The translations under genes and the position numbers were made by a program. 64,000 nucleotides of DNA from Mariniphaga sp040772505 (GTDB lineage: Bacteria; Bacteroidota; Bacteroidia; Bacteroidales; Prolixibacteraceae). Location: the NCBI GenBank assembly GCA_040772505.1, contig JAXGYA010000001.1, positions 868,001 to 932,000 of the forward strand. The letters are read 5' to 3'. Below the pieces are notes generated by a model, which ran no database searches, was not told where the DNA came from, and was given only the letters and a program-made list of their open reading frames with translations. Below, in pieces: positions 27,962 to 36,820 of this stretch. How positions within the stretch are numbered: the stretch's first letter is position 1; every line of letters starts with the position of its first letter.

Positions 27962-28663
27962 ATGACTATCAAAGAGATTCAAAACCATTTGCAATCATTG
28001 AAAAATCGTGGTTTTATCCCGACACGCAGAAAAGGACCGACAGGAATAGGACACACATTGGAACAAGAACTCGAACTTGATGAAAGCAATCTTGCAATTC
28101 CAGATTTAGGAGGTAGGGTTGAATTAAAAGCAAATAGAAAAAAATCAGGTTCCATGGTTACTCTGTTTACTTTTAATCATTCTGTTTGGCAATTTCACCA
28201 AAGAGAAATTATAAAGACTTATGGATATATTGATCCCAAAGGACGTGAAGCTTTGTATTCTACCGTTTTTTATGGTTCTTCAAATCCTCAAGGTCTTGAG
28301 ATTAAAATAGACAGACAAAACAATAAAGTCATCCTTTCTCACACCAATGAAGTTTTAGCTATCTGGAGCGTTTTTACGATAGTTGGGAAGTTTTTAACAA
28401 AGTTAGAAAGGTTACTTGTTGTCTTTGCTGATAATCGTATAAATGAAGAAACGAACAAAGAAGAATTCCATTTTAACGAAGCTTATTTATTAGACAAGCC
28501 TGATCCTGATAAATTTTTAGATGCATTTGAAAATGGACAAATAGCTGTTGATGTAAGAATGCATTTAAAAAAAACAGGTGAAGTTAGAAACCATGGGACA
28601 GGATTCAGAATTGATGAAAGAAATATTTCAAGTTTATACAAAAATATTAAGCAAATCATTTAG
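27962..28663 (+). CDS. MvaI/BcnI-family restriction endonuclease
   Basis: 233-aa type II nuclease. The opening TIKEIQNHLQSLKNRGFIPT and GPTGIGHTLEQELELDESN are typical of the MvaI/BcnI family, which cuts CCWGG or CCSGG. The catalytic PD-(D/E)xK core is PDLGGRVELKA with D48, E54 and K56. HSVWQFHQRE and a C-terminal FHFNEAYLLDKP follow as in relatives. These enzymes act as monomers and nick each strand. The start codon is immediately after the methyltransferase stop, so expression is coupled. No separate controller gene is visible. Confidence 0.87.
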   Translation: MTIKEIQNHLQSLKNRGFIPTRRKGPTGIGHTLEQELELDESNLAIPDLGGRVELKANRKKSGSMVTLFTFNHSVWQFHQREIIKTYGYIDPKGREALYSTVFYGSSNPQGLEIKIDRQNNKVILSHTNEVLAIWSVFTIVGKFLTKLERLLVVFADNRINEETNKEEFHFNEAYLLDKPDPDKFLDAFENGQIAVDVRMHLKKTGEVRNHGTGFRIDERNISSLYKNIKQII

Positions 28664-28747
28664 TTGCTTTTCCAATAGTTTCTCTTCACACATTCCTTAT
28701 GGTATAGTATTTTAACTAATAAATTACAACTTTTAAAATTACTGTTT

Positions 28748-31075
28748 ATGTTTATGTTTAAATCCACCAAAAAAGTCACACTATTTTTATTTGCAAGTTT
28801 TTTCGTTTTTAAAATTGCTTTTTCACAGCAGGTGTATAATCATTTAAACGGCGCATGGAAGCCTTTGGATGATTATGAATATCTTCAGGAAATATCCCTG
28901 AAAATACCAACAGAAAATCCGGTAACATCGGTAGCAGTATTGGGCAACACTTGTTTTGCCCTGATGGAGGGGAAAGTTTATAAACTAAACAATAACTCTT
29001 TAGCTGAAGACAAATCAGCGCCTAATGGTGTTGTGCGGTTTTTGAGCGAGCAGGGGCGGGTATGGGCAACAACCCCTGACGGACTTTTTGAACACCGGAA
29101 AGGGGAGTGGGAGAAAACAGACAGTCGTGTTTACGTGGATATGTGCACACACTTTGGTCAAATACATGCTGCAACGAGAGATGAAATTTTCAAACTGGAG
29201 AATGGCAGATTTGTCACAACAAAACCAGCGGGCGGGTATCACAATAGCGATATTACCATGCTCATGGAGGATGGCTCGCAGGTTCATGCTTATCCGGTCA
29301 AACTTGGGCCGGTCAGCCGGATTGAATCATACAGCGGAACTCTGTATGTCCTTCGTCCCGGAAAGCTTGTGCTTTTCGACGGTAAGGTTGTCAACGATGA
29401 TTTTATCGACTGGGGAACTTTGCCCTCATTAAACACCAACGATATGCTCAGTATGGGAAATCGTATTTATATTGGAACCGACAGAGGACTTGCCGAGCTG
29501 AGAGGTGCAGCATTAACAGCAATTAAGGGCGCTGATGGACTGCCTGTTGAGCGCACTACCTGCCTCACCAAAGGGTTCGACGACGATTTGTGGATTGGAA
29601 GCGAGCGCGGAGCAATCCGCCTGACAAAAAGCGGGAAGTTTCATTATTTCAGTGAAGGAATGTGGCTCCCAAATCAGAAAGTTAACGCTATTGCAGCACT
29701 GGACAATAAAGTTTATGTGGCTACAGATGGAGGTATTGGTGTCATTCAGTATGAGCCGTTCACTTTATATAAAAAAGCCGAATGGCTGCAAAAACATCTC
29801 GAAGAATGGGGATATATGCGGATGGGTTTTGTGCAATTTCTCTACAAAAAGGATGGAGAGTGGATTCGGGAAATAACGGACAACGATGGCGGCCACACCG
29901 CTCCTTATCTGGTTGCAATGTGCTACAAGTATGCAGTCACCGGCGACCCTGAAGTGCGTGCAAAAGCTGTGGATTCATTCAAATCCATGGTGTGGCTGAA
30001 TAAAATTACCGAAAAGGATGGATTTATTGCCCGTTCAATCTGGTCAGTATCCGGCGATGATGATGAGCGGAGTACAACAGGCTCGGGAGGTCTTCCGGCA
30101 AAATGGTATCCGACGCCAGACGGGAAATGGTTTTGGAAAGGAGACACTTCCAGCGATGAGGCTACTTCCCATTTTTATGCTGTCTCCATTTTTTATGATC
30201 TGGTGGCGGAAGGGAAAGAGAAAGAAGCAGCCAGAGAGCATCTGAAAAAAATGGCTTCCTACATTATTGATTGTGGCTGGACAATGCACGACCTTGACGG
30301 AAAACCCACCAGATGGGCACGCTGGAATCCTGAATATCTGCTCCGCCCATACGGCTACGCCGATCGGGGTGTTAACGGGCTGGAAATACTGTCGTTTATG
30401 CAGACTGCAATTGAAGCAACCGGTGACCAAAAATTCAAAGACGGTTATCAGCAGCTCATCGATTGGGGATATCCGGAAAATACCATTCGCCAAAAAAATA
30501 CTTTCCCGCCCGAAACCATTGCTCCATGGGACGATGATTTGGCGCTTATGAGCTACTTTACCTTGCTTCGCTATGAAAAAGACCCTGTTTTAAGGTCGAT
30601 TTATCTGCGAAGTTTAGAACGAACATGGGCTGTAAAGCGGATTGAGCGTCTTCCATATTTTAATTTTGCCTACGGAATTCTCACCGGAAACGAAGGCGAA
30701 TTTGAAGCTGCTTCCGATTTCTTGAGAGAATGGGTGCTTGATTGCCGTGAGAACAGTTTTTTCAATTCCCATCGCGACGATCTGTTCATTGAACCCGGCT
30801 ATACCTCATATGACGGTACCATCAAAATGCTTTCGTCGCGGGAAGCTTATACTAACGCGGATGGAAGACGCCCGGATGTTCTGGATGGAGACCGCAGGGG
30901 AAATCGTGCCATCGCACCTGTTGCCTATCTGCGTGATTACTGGATGGGACGTTATTACGGAATTCTGAAGGCTCCGGAGAACACCCGGATTGATCTTGGC
31001 TCGGTTCCGGATGTGATGGAAGGGGATACCGGTGCAGAGCCTTATACCGGAACTACGCGCCCCGAAATATTCTAA
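28748..31075 (+). CDS. Secreted propeller plus alpha-toroid protein of unknown function
   Basis: 775 aa. Signal peptide near FKIAFSQQ. Residues about 30-340 carry repeats of the two-component-regulator propeller type (VWATTPDGLFEHRKGEW; IYIGTDRGLAELRG; LWIGSERGAIRLTKSG; VYVATDGGIGVIQY). From about 345 the sequence is helical and Trp-rich (WGYMRMGFVQFLYKKDGEW, NDGGHTAPYLVAMCYKYAVT, WARWNPEYL), like the alpha/alpha barrels of glycoside-processing enzymes. No histidine-kinase part follows the propeller, unlike hybrid two-component systems. The catalytic residues and substrate are not recognised. Single gene. Confidence 0.68.
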   Translation: MFMFKSTKKVTLFLFASFFVFKIAFSQQVYNHLNGAWKPLDDYEYLQEISLKIPTENPVTSVAVLGNTCFALMEGKVYKLNNNSLAEDKSAPNGVVRFLSEQGRVWATTPDGLFEHRKGEWEKTDSRVYVDMCTHFGQIHAATRDEIFKLENGRFVTTKPAGGYHNSDITMLMEDGSQVHAYPVKLGPVSRIESYSGTLYVLRPGKLVLFDGKVVNDDFIDWGTLPSLNTNDMLSMGNRIYIGTDRGLAELRGAALTAIKGADGLPVERTTCLTKGFDDDLWIGSERGAIRLTKSGKFHYFSEGMWLPNQKVNAIAALDNKVYVATDGGIGVIQYEPFTLYKKAEWLQKHLEEWGYMRMGFVQFLYKKDGEWIREITDNDGGHTAPYLVAMCYKYAVTGDPEVRAKAVDSFKSMVWLNKITEKDGFIARSIWSVSGDDDERSTTGSGGLPAKWYPTPDGKWFWKGDTSSDEATSHFYAVSIFYDLVAEGKEKEAAREHLKKMASYIIDCGWTMHDLDGKPTRWARWNPEYLLRPYGYADRGVNGLEILSFMQTAIEATGDQKFKDGYQQLIDWGYPENTIRQKNTFPPETIAPWDDDLALMSYFTLLRYEKDPVLRSIYLRSLERTWAVKRIERLPYFNFAYGILTGNEGEFEAASDFLREWVLDCRENSFFNSHRDDLFIEPGYTSYDGTIKMLSSREAYTNADGRRPDVLDGDRRGNRAIAPVAYLRDYWMGRYYGILKAPENTRIDLGSVPDVMEGDTGAEPYTGTTRPEIF

Positions 31076-31244
31076 TCATATGTTTCCAGAGGTTTTGGTG
31101 CCTGCTTATATTCATCTGAATTTTGCTTGTAAAACATCTTTTTTTTTCTCTCTCTTAAAGCTTTTTTAATTAAATTTGCAGATTAAAATTTTCAAGGCTT
31201 TAAAGAAGAGTTGAAAATGTTTCTAATACAAAAATTTAATAATT

Positions 31245-31451
31245 ATGAAAATTACAAAAGTTTGGCTTGACGAATCTGAAGATGAATGTACTTCATGTGA
31301 CTTGTGTGCATCAATTGCTCCTGATGTTTTTGAAGTGCCGGATAAGATGGTTGTGATTGAAGGTGTTGATTTCAATGACTATATTGATGACATCATTGAC
31401 GCAGCCGACAGTTGTCCGACAGGTGTAATTAAATATGAGACTGAAGATTAG
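31245..31451 (+). CDS. Single-cluster ferredoxin
   Basis: 68-aa acidic electron carrier. Cysteines in CTSCDLC (C-x2-C-x2-C) plus the distal C in DSCPTGVIK give the ligand set of a one-cluster 4Fe-4S ferredoxin of the Thermotoga/Desulfovibrio kind. Short spacing to no neighbour; a TAAATTTG box about 75 bp upstream could be its promoter. Redox partner unknown. Confidence 0.88.
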   Translation: MKITKVWLDESEDECTSCDLCASIAPDVFEVPDKMVVIEGVDFNDYIDDIIDAADSCPTGVIKYETED

Positions 31452-31614
31452 CAGGTCATAAAACGTTACCAAAAATCATAACCCCCATCTTTTTTTTCAT
31501 TTTCTGTTTCTTCTGAAAAATTGTTTTCAAGAGAAACTGTTGATTTTAGCGCCTTCCCCGACGATAGTTTTCTTTATTTGAAGTATCCCTCGGTACTGCC
31601 CGTTGAAGAGCTGT

Positions 31615-32349
31615 TTATTCCGCAGGGTACTTGCTGCCGGGAGTTTTATCCACACTTGTCATTTGCATCTCACTCTTTTCATTATCGTTTTCCTCTTCGT
31701 CATCTTCATCATCTTCCTCCATTTCCCACTCAAATTTATCGCGGCGAACAGTATATTTTCTATAGTAGATTGCAAGCACTATTCCTGAAATGGCGCCCCA
31801 CAGGTGCCCTTCCCATGAAATCTTCGGGTCAATAGGGAATATTCCCCAAATCAAGCCTCCGTATAGAAAAACCACAACTACTGAAAGAGTGAGCAACCTC
31901 ACATCATTTCGGATAACACCACTCACAAAATGAAATGCCGCCATGGCGTAAACCACTCCGCTTGCACCAATGTGCCATGCCTCCCTGCCGGTCAGCCATA
32001 CAAGCAATCCGGACAAAAGATAGAGGGAAATAAAAATCTGATAAGAGATGCGCCGGTAAAAATAGATGAGCATGAAAAACAGAATAAAAAAAGGAATTGA
32101 GTTTGCCATCAAGTGGTTGAATCCCGAATGGATGAACGGCGAAAGCAAAATTCCGGGCAGACCCTTCAGATGTAGCGGATAAACCCCAAATTTTACGAAA
32201 TCAACCTTGAGTGTAATCTTAATGATTTCTACCATCCAGAAGGCAAATACAAAAGCAGTGGGAATTATCAGGCTATGGAGAAAAATTCGTTTCTCCATTT
32301 TAGGATCAAGATGGCGTGGATTGCTTGGATAGTATTTAAAAACCTTCAT
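31615..32349 (-). CDS. Rhomboid-family intramembrane serine protease
   Basis: 244 aa, six membrane helices. Rhomboid marks are present: SGFNHLMANSIPF (His/Asn region), the catalytic Ser in HIGASGVVYAMAAF, and the catalytic His in WEGHLWGAISGI. The C-terminal tail is highly acidic (EMEEDDEDDEEENDNE). It overlaps the upstream threonine aldolase gene by 4 bp, so the two are co-translated, although no functional link is obvious. Confidence 0.9.
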   Translation of the reverse strand: MKVFKYYPSNPRHLDPKMEKRIFLHSLIIPTAFVFAFWMVEIIKITLKVDFVKFGVYPLHLKGLPGILLSPFIHSGFNHLMANSIPFFILFFMLIYFYRRISYQIFISLYLLSGLLVWLTGREAWHIGASGVVYAMAAFHFVSGVIRNDVRLLTLSVVVVFLYGGLIWGIFPIDPKISWEGHLWGAISGIVLAIYYRKYTVRRDKFEWEMEEDDEDDEEENDNEKSEMQMTSVDKTPGSKYPAE

Positions 32350-33380
32350 GAATTATTTAAAAGTCTGTTAATCAGTTTTGTGAATTCAAAAATCTCTTTT
32401 TCTTCGGTATCGAAAGAGGTCATCCAGCGCACTTCGGATTTTGTCTCATCCCAGATATAGAAAAAGAAGCGCTGTTGCAAGGGTTCAATGATTTCCTGTG
32501 GAATTTCAGCAAAAACCCCATTGGCTTCTACCGGGCGGGTAATTTTTATTTGCGGAATTTTTAATATTTCACCTTCCAGTAGTTTCGCCATTTTATTGGC
32601 ATGTGTTGCAGTTTTTCGCCACAAATCATCTTTAAAGTAAGCGATAAACTGCGCACCGACAAAACGCATTTTTGAAAAAAGCTGCATGCTTTGTTTCCGA
32701 ATATATTTTGTGTTTACTGCCAGTTCGGGATTAAAAATCAAAACCGCTTCGCCCATCATCATACCGTTTTTGGTGCCGCCAAATGAAAGAATATCCACAC
32801 CGCAATCTCTGGTAAATTCCCTGAAATCCATGTTCAGCGCAACTGCTGCATTAGCAATGCGTGCACCATCCATGTGAAGCAGCATGTTATTCTTATGCGC
32901 CAAATCGGCAAGCGTCCTAATTTCAACGGGGCGGTAAACCGTTCCCAATTCGGTGGTCTGCGAAATGGAAATAATGCGCGGCTGAGAGTGGTGTTCAAAA
33001 TCGAATCCGTACAAATGACGCTGAATGGCTTGCGGGGTGAGCTTTCCGTTCACAGACGCCACGGGGAGAAGCTTGCAGCCTGTGAATTTTTCCGGAGCAC
33101 CACACTCATCTACCTGTATGTGTGCAGTTTCCGCACAAATTATCGAATTAAAACTATGCGTTGCCGAAGAGAGTCCTGTAACGTTTGCACCGGTTCCGTT
33201 GAAAACAAAAAAAACTTCGGTATCCTCACCAAATTCTTTTTTGAAAATCTCTATGGCATCAAGGGTGTAAGAGTCATCACCATAGCCGGTTACATGCCCG
33301 AAGTTGGCTGCTTCCATTGCCTTAAATATCTCAGGGTGAACCCCTGAATTATTATCGCTTGCAAATCCTTTTTTTATCAT
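32346..33380 (-). CDS. ltaE: Low-specificity L-threonine aldolase / beta-eliminating lyase
   Basis: 344-aa PLP enzyme cleaving L-threonine (and allo-threonine) to glycine and acetaldehyde. The N-terminus FASDNNSGVHPEIFKAM, the substrate loop GYGDDSYT, VFNGTGANV and the PLP-lysine region DILSFGGTKNGMM are all in place, as is the LHMDGARIANA Asp/Arg motif. Length is normal. First gene of a two-gene unit with the rhomboid protease, and divergent from dnaX. Confidence 0.9.
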   Translation of the reverse strand: MIKKGFASDNNSGVHPEIFKAMEAANFGHVTGYGDDSYTLDAIEIFKKEFGEDTEVFFVFNGTGANVTGLSSATHSFNSIICAETAHIQVDECGAPEKFTGCKLLPVASVNGKLTPQAIQRHLYGFDFEHHSQPRIISISQTTELGTVYRPVEIRTLADLAHKNNMLLHMDGARIANAAVALNMDFREFTRDCGVDILSFGGTKNGMMMGEAVLIFNPELAVNTKYIRKQSMQLFSKMRFVGAQFIAYFKDDLWRKTATHANKMAKLLEGEILKIPQIKITRPVEANGVFAEIPQEIIEPLQQRFFFYIWDETKSEVRWMTSFDTEEKEIFEFTKLINRLLNNS

Positions 33381-33489
33381 TTTTAGTTTTAATATTTTAA
33401 AAAACGAATGAAAAGTAGTGAAAGTTTCCGTGGTTGGAAAATGGAATGATGATGTTAATAAGTTTTATCGGTAAAAGAGTAGAAATGTT

Positions 33490-33497
33490 TATCTTTG
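33490..33497 (+). promoter_or_regulatory. Bacteroidota-type -7 box before dnaX
   Basis: TATCTTTG fits the TAnnTTTG consensus and lies 27 bp upstream of the ATG at 33524. No good TTG -33 element is seen. If used, transcription would start inside the longer open frame, which favours the downstream dnaX start. Confidence 0.4.
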
Positions 33498-33523
33498 GTC
33501 AATTGAAAAAGGAAACGCACAAA

Positions 33524-34627
33524 ATGGAGAATTATATTGTTTCAGCACGAAAGTACAGACCGGACTCATTCAGTACGGTAGTTGCACAATCATCTATTAC
33601 CACTACGCTGAAAAATGCTATAAAAAACAACCTGCTGGCACACGCTTATCTTTTTTTTGGTCCACGTGGCGTAGGCAAAACGACTTGTGCCCGGATTTTT
33701 GCCAAAACAATCAATTGTTATAATCTGACTTCCGATGTTGAAGCATGCAATGAATGTGAATCCTGCAAAGCATTTAATTCAGGAAGGTCATTCAATATTC
33801 ATGAACTTGATGCCGCTTCAAACAATTCGGTTGATGATATTCGCCTTTTAATTGATCAGGTGCGTATTCCGCCACAAGTTGGAAAGTACAGTGTTTATAT
33901 TATTGACGAGGTGCACATGCTTTCGGCACAGGCATTCAACGCTTTTTTGAAAACATTGGAGGAGCCGCCAAAACATGCGATTTTTATTCTTGCTACCACC
34001 GAAAAACATAAAATAATCCCAACCATTCTTTCACGGTGCCAGATTTTTGATTTCAATCGCATTGGGGTTAATGACATTGCCGATCATTTGGAATTTGTAG
34101 CAAAGAGCGAAGGTATTGTGGCTGAACGGGAAGCATTGAATATTATCGCACAAAAAGCTGACGGGGCAATGCGTGATGCACTTTCAGTTTTTGATCAGGT
34201 AGTGAGCTTTTCGGGGAAAAATGTTACTTATCAGGATGTTATTACAAACCTCAACGTACTTGATTATGATTATTATTTCCGCTTGGTGGAGCATTTTCTG
34301 AAAAATGAGGTGCCTGCTGTGATGATGATTTTTGATGATATTCTGAATCATGGATTTGATGGTCATCATTTTATTAACGGGCTGGCGGGGCATTTTCGCA
34401 ACCTGCTGGTGAGTAAAGACCCGATTACTGTGCAGCTGCTCGAGGTTGGCGGTGAAATAAAGGAACGGTACAAAAAACAGGTATCAGAATGCAGCACTGA
34501 GTTTCTGCTGAGTGCTCTGGAAATGAGCAATGAATGTGATATTCAATATAAATCGAGCCAAAACAAACGTCTTCTGGTTGAATTGACACTCATGCGGATA
34601 GCACAGCTAACCTTAAAAAAAAAATAG
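33524..34627 (+). CDS. dnaX: DNA polymerase III subunit gamma (dnaX, zero-frame product)
   Basis: Clamp-loader ATPase. I chose the ATG at 33524 (MENYIVSARKYRPDSF) because homologues start here, a purine-rich site precedes it and a promoter-like box lies at 33490; an in-frame ATG at 33434 would add 30 non-conserved residues. Walker A is FFGPRGVGKTTCA, the zinc module is CNECESCK with an earlier Cys, Walker B is VYIIDEVHML and the sensor reads LSRCQIFDF. The frame stops at a TAG right after a run of ten A residues (34615-34624). A downstream frame encodes the missing tau part (34624-35226), so this product corresponds to gamma. Confidence 0.93.
   Translation: MENYIVSARKYRPDSFSTVVAQSSITTTLKNAIKNNLLAHAYLFFGPRGVGKTTCARIFAKTINCYNLTSDVEACNECESCKAFNSGRSFNIHELDAASNNSVDDIRLLIDQVRIPPQVGKYSVYIIDEVHMLSAQAFNAFLKTLEEPPKHAIFILATTEKHKIIPTILSRCQIFDFNRIGVNDIADHLEFVAKSEGIVAEREALNIIAQKADGAMRDALSVFDQVVSFSGKNVTYQDVITNLNVLDYDYYFRLVEHFLKNEVPAVMMIFDDILNHGFDGHHFINGLAGHFRNLLVSKDPITVQLLEVGGEIKERYKKQVSECSTEFLLSALEMSNECDIQYKSSQNKRLLVELTLMRIAQLTLKKK
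34615..34624 (+). promoter_or_regulatory. A10 slippage/frameshift site in dnaX
   Basis: Ten consecutive A residues decode as the last A of TTA plus three Lys codons, followed at once by TAG. A -1 shift (or one extra A in the mRNA) reads on as KKIADDSEDILQPIF into the tau frame with no stop. Two small stems (GGAG/CTCC, CCTC/GAGG) lie about 40-60 bp on, too far to stimulate ribosomal slipping, so transcriptional slippage is the likelier route. Confidence 0.7.
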
Positions 34628-35226
34628 CTGACGATTCCGAAGATATTCTACAACCCATTTTTTCGGAGGCTTCTCCAACTCCTCAAAAGAGGCCGGCACC
34701 TGCTCCAAAAGAGCGTGTGAAAAAAGTACCTGAAGTAAAAAAAGCAGTCAGGCGCCTGTCGAGACAAGAGAAAGTACCCTCCATTAAAGATGCTCTTTCC
34801 GGGAAGATGCCTGAAAACGAGTTGTCATTAAAAGAGCAACATGAAATTTACACAAACTTTACGGAGTCGAGGGAGTTTTCAACTGAAGAATTAAAAGTTA
34901 AATGGGAGGAATACACACTTCGCCTTGATGATTATCCCAACCTGCAATCCACCTTATCGCGGCTGCCCAGTATCGATGAGAACTATCAGCTGGTGCTGGA
35001 TATCGAAAATTCGGTTCAGGAGGATTTGATAAACAGCATTAAACCCGAATTGGTTTCATGGCTTAGAAAAGAGCTGAAGAATTCAGAAATTCAACTGAGT
35101 ACGCGAATCACTGAAATTGAAAAAGAAAGAGTTATCTATTCGCCTTCCGAGAAATATATGGAGTTGTTGAAGAAAAATCCAAAACTGGAGCTGCTGAAGC
35201 AGAAATTCAGGCTCGATTTTGAGTAA
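34624..35226 (+). CDS. dnaX: DnaX tau-specific C-terminal part (reached by frameshift)
   Basis: About 200 codons in the -1 frame relative to the gamma product. They begin IADDSEDILQPIFSEASPTP, pass through a Pro/Lys linker (PQKRPAPAPKERVKKVPE) and end in a helical domain (LNSTRITE-like region, EKYMELLKKNPKLELLKQKF) expected for tau's polymerase-contacting tail in Bacteroidota. There is no stop between 34621 and 35226 in this frame. The joined product would be about 567 aa, the usual full dnaX length. It could in principle be an assembly error in the homopolymer. Confidence 0.72.
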   Translation: MADDSEDILQPIFSEASPTPQKRPAPAPKERVKKVPEVKKAVRRLSRQEKVPSIKDALSGKMPENELSLKEQHEIYTNFTESREFSTEELKVKWEEYTLRLDDYPNLQSTLSRLPSIDENYQLVLDIENSVQEDLINSIKPELVSWLRKELKNSEIQLSTRITEIEKERVIYSPSEKYMELLKKNPKLELLKQKFRLDFE

Positions 35227-35237
35227 GGCTAATGAAA

Positions 35238-35873
35238 TTAAGGGGCAAGGCGTTTAATTACCCAAATTGCATTTGATTTTTCATATAAAATCCGATCATG
35301 CAGGCGATTTGCCCGCCCCTGCCAGAATTCAATCTTTTTGGGGATTACCCGGAAACCACCCCAAAATGGTGGCAGCGGCGGTTCCTGACTCTTAAATTTC
35401 AATTCCATCTCTTTAAACCGGTTTTCAAGCGCTTTTCGGGAAGGAATTTCACGGCTTTGTTCCGATACCCAGGCGGCAATTCTGCTTGCCAGAGGCCTTG
35501 ATCTGTAATAATTTTCAGAAATCTCTGAACTCACTTTCTCTGCAAAACCGTTTACCCTGACTTGCCGCTCAAGTTGCGGCCAGAAAAAGAGCAATCCCAC
35601 TGCACTGTTCAATAAAATTGCTCTCCCTTTTTCGGAATCATAATTGGTAAAAAAGATAAAACCCTGCTCATTAAAAGATTTTAGCAAGACAATCCTTGAG
35701 CCGGGAAAACCATCTGTTCCAAAAGTGGAAAGTGACATTGCCGTTGGCTCCGGTTCATCAGATGCAAGTGCATCCTCCATCCAGTGCCCAAATTGAGTAA
35801 TCGGGTCTTTCTCAATACTTTCTTCCGAAATTTCTGAAGCGATATATTCTTTTCTGTATGAACTGATATTCAT
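35238..35873 (-). CDS. pdxH: Pyridoxamine 5'-phosphate oxidase
   Basis: 211-aa FMN enzyme making pyridoxal 5'-phosphate from pyridoxine/pyridoxamine phosphate. The N-terminal YRKEY, DPITQFGHWMEDAL, the FMN-binding SRIVLLKSFNEQGFIFFTNYDSEK (as two blocks), RQVRVNGFAEK and the C-terminal PLPPFWGGFRVIP...EFWQGRANRLHDR are all typical. Complete. Convergent with dnaX, 11 bp from its tau end, so both transcripts end in a short shared space. Confidence 0.95.
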   Translation of the reverse strand: MNISSYRKEYIASEISEESIEKDPITQFGHWMEDALASDEPEPTAMSLSTFGTDGFPGSRIVLLKSFNEQGFIFFTNYDSEKGRAILLNSAVGLLFFWPQLERQVRVNGFAEKVSSEISENYYRSRPLASRIAAWVSEQSREIPSRKALENRFKEMELKFKSQEPPLPPFWGGFRVIPKKIEFWQGRANRLHDRILYEKSNAIWVIKRLAP

Positions 35874-35985
35874 TTAATATAACTTGTTAGTTTTAAAATC
35901 ATTAGAAAAACAAATTTATGAACTTTTTTGTTTATCCCATGTTCTGTAGATTTAGAATGTTTCACTAAAATTTAAATTCAAGGCT

Positions 35986-36588
35986 ATGAAAAAATTGTTG
36001 ATGTTTCTTGTATTAACCTCCTTCGTTCCGGTATTGACAGCTTCAGCAGCCATCAATATTGGAGATAAAGCCCCTCTCACTGATGTGAAAATGCTTGATG
36101 TTTCCGGTGAAAAAGTTTCGATGGCTGATGCAGCAGATGAAAATGGACTGATGGTAATTTTTTCCTGCAACACCTGTCCGTTTGTAAAAGAGTGGGAAAA
36201 GCGCTACAACGATTTGAAAAGTTTTGCCCAAAGCCATAAAGTGGGCATGATTGTTATAAATTCCAATTACGGCAGCCGTAATAACGGTGACTCATATGAA
36301 GATATGAAAAGTCAGGCTGCTGAGCACAGCTACAATTTCTTTTACGTTATTGACGAAGAAAGTGAAATTGCCAACGCTCTCGGAGGACAAACCACACCTC
36401 ACGCCTTTTTATTTGATAAAAATATGGTTTTGGCGTATAAGGGTGTAATAGATGACAATTACAAAAACCCGGATGAGGTAAAGCAGGCACATGCAAAGAA
36501 TGCTATTGCTAGTGTTGCTGCCGGAGAAAAGGTTGCAGAGTCAGAAACAAAACCCTTGGGGTGCAGCATCAAAAGAAAAACAGATTGA
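35986..36588 (+). CDS. Secreted thioredoxin-fold (AhpC/TSA-like) protein
   Basis: 200 aa with a signal peptide (LMFLVLTSFVPVLTASA). The mature part has the peroxiredoxin/TlpA fold: INIGDKAPLTDVKM, FSCNTCPFVKEWEKRY with a CxxC pair (C-N-T-C), and the cis-Pro segment GGQTTPHAFLF. The family is common in Bacteroidota as a periplasmic thiol protein; whether it is a peroxidase or a disulfide reductase is unclear. Monocistronic, 112 bp from the divergent pdxH. Confidence 0.85.
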   Translation: MKKLLMFLVLTSFVPVLTASAAINIGDKAPLTDVKMLDVSGEKVSMADAADENGLMVIFSCNTCPFVKEWEKRYNDLKSFAQSHKVGMIVINSNYGSRNNGDSYEDMKSQAAEHSYNFFYVIDEESEIANALGGQTTPHAFLFDKNMVLAYKGVIDDNYKNPDEVKQAHAKNAIASVAAGEKVAESETKPLGCSIKRKTD

Positions 36589-36820
36589 TTAGATGAGCCC
36601 AGCCTAAAAAGGTTTCAGACTAAAACAGGGATTTATCTTTAGATTTATCTGTTCATAAGTCATGCTTACAACATGCTGTAAGCCAGCCAGTTAAAAACCT
36701 ATCAGCATAACTACAAGTTATTGATAGTCAGCTTGTTAGGCGTTGCAGGTAGAACACATTTATTTGAATATCAGGGAAATAAGGTTTATATTTGTTTTGA
36801 AAAGTAAAAACAGATACGAC

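Noticed and set aside
31521..31835. 104-codon plus-strand frame
   Set aside because: Opposite the rhomboid gene and without family features.
33434..33523. Upstream ATG for dnaX
   Set aside because: The 30 added residues are not conserved in DnaX, and a promoter-like box lies inside this stretch.
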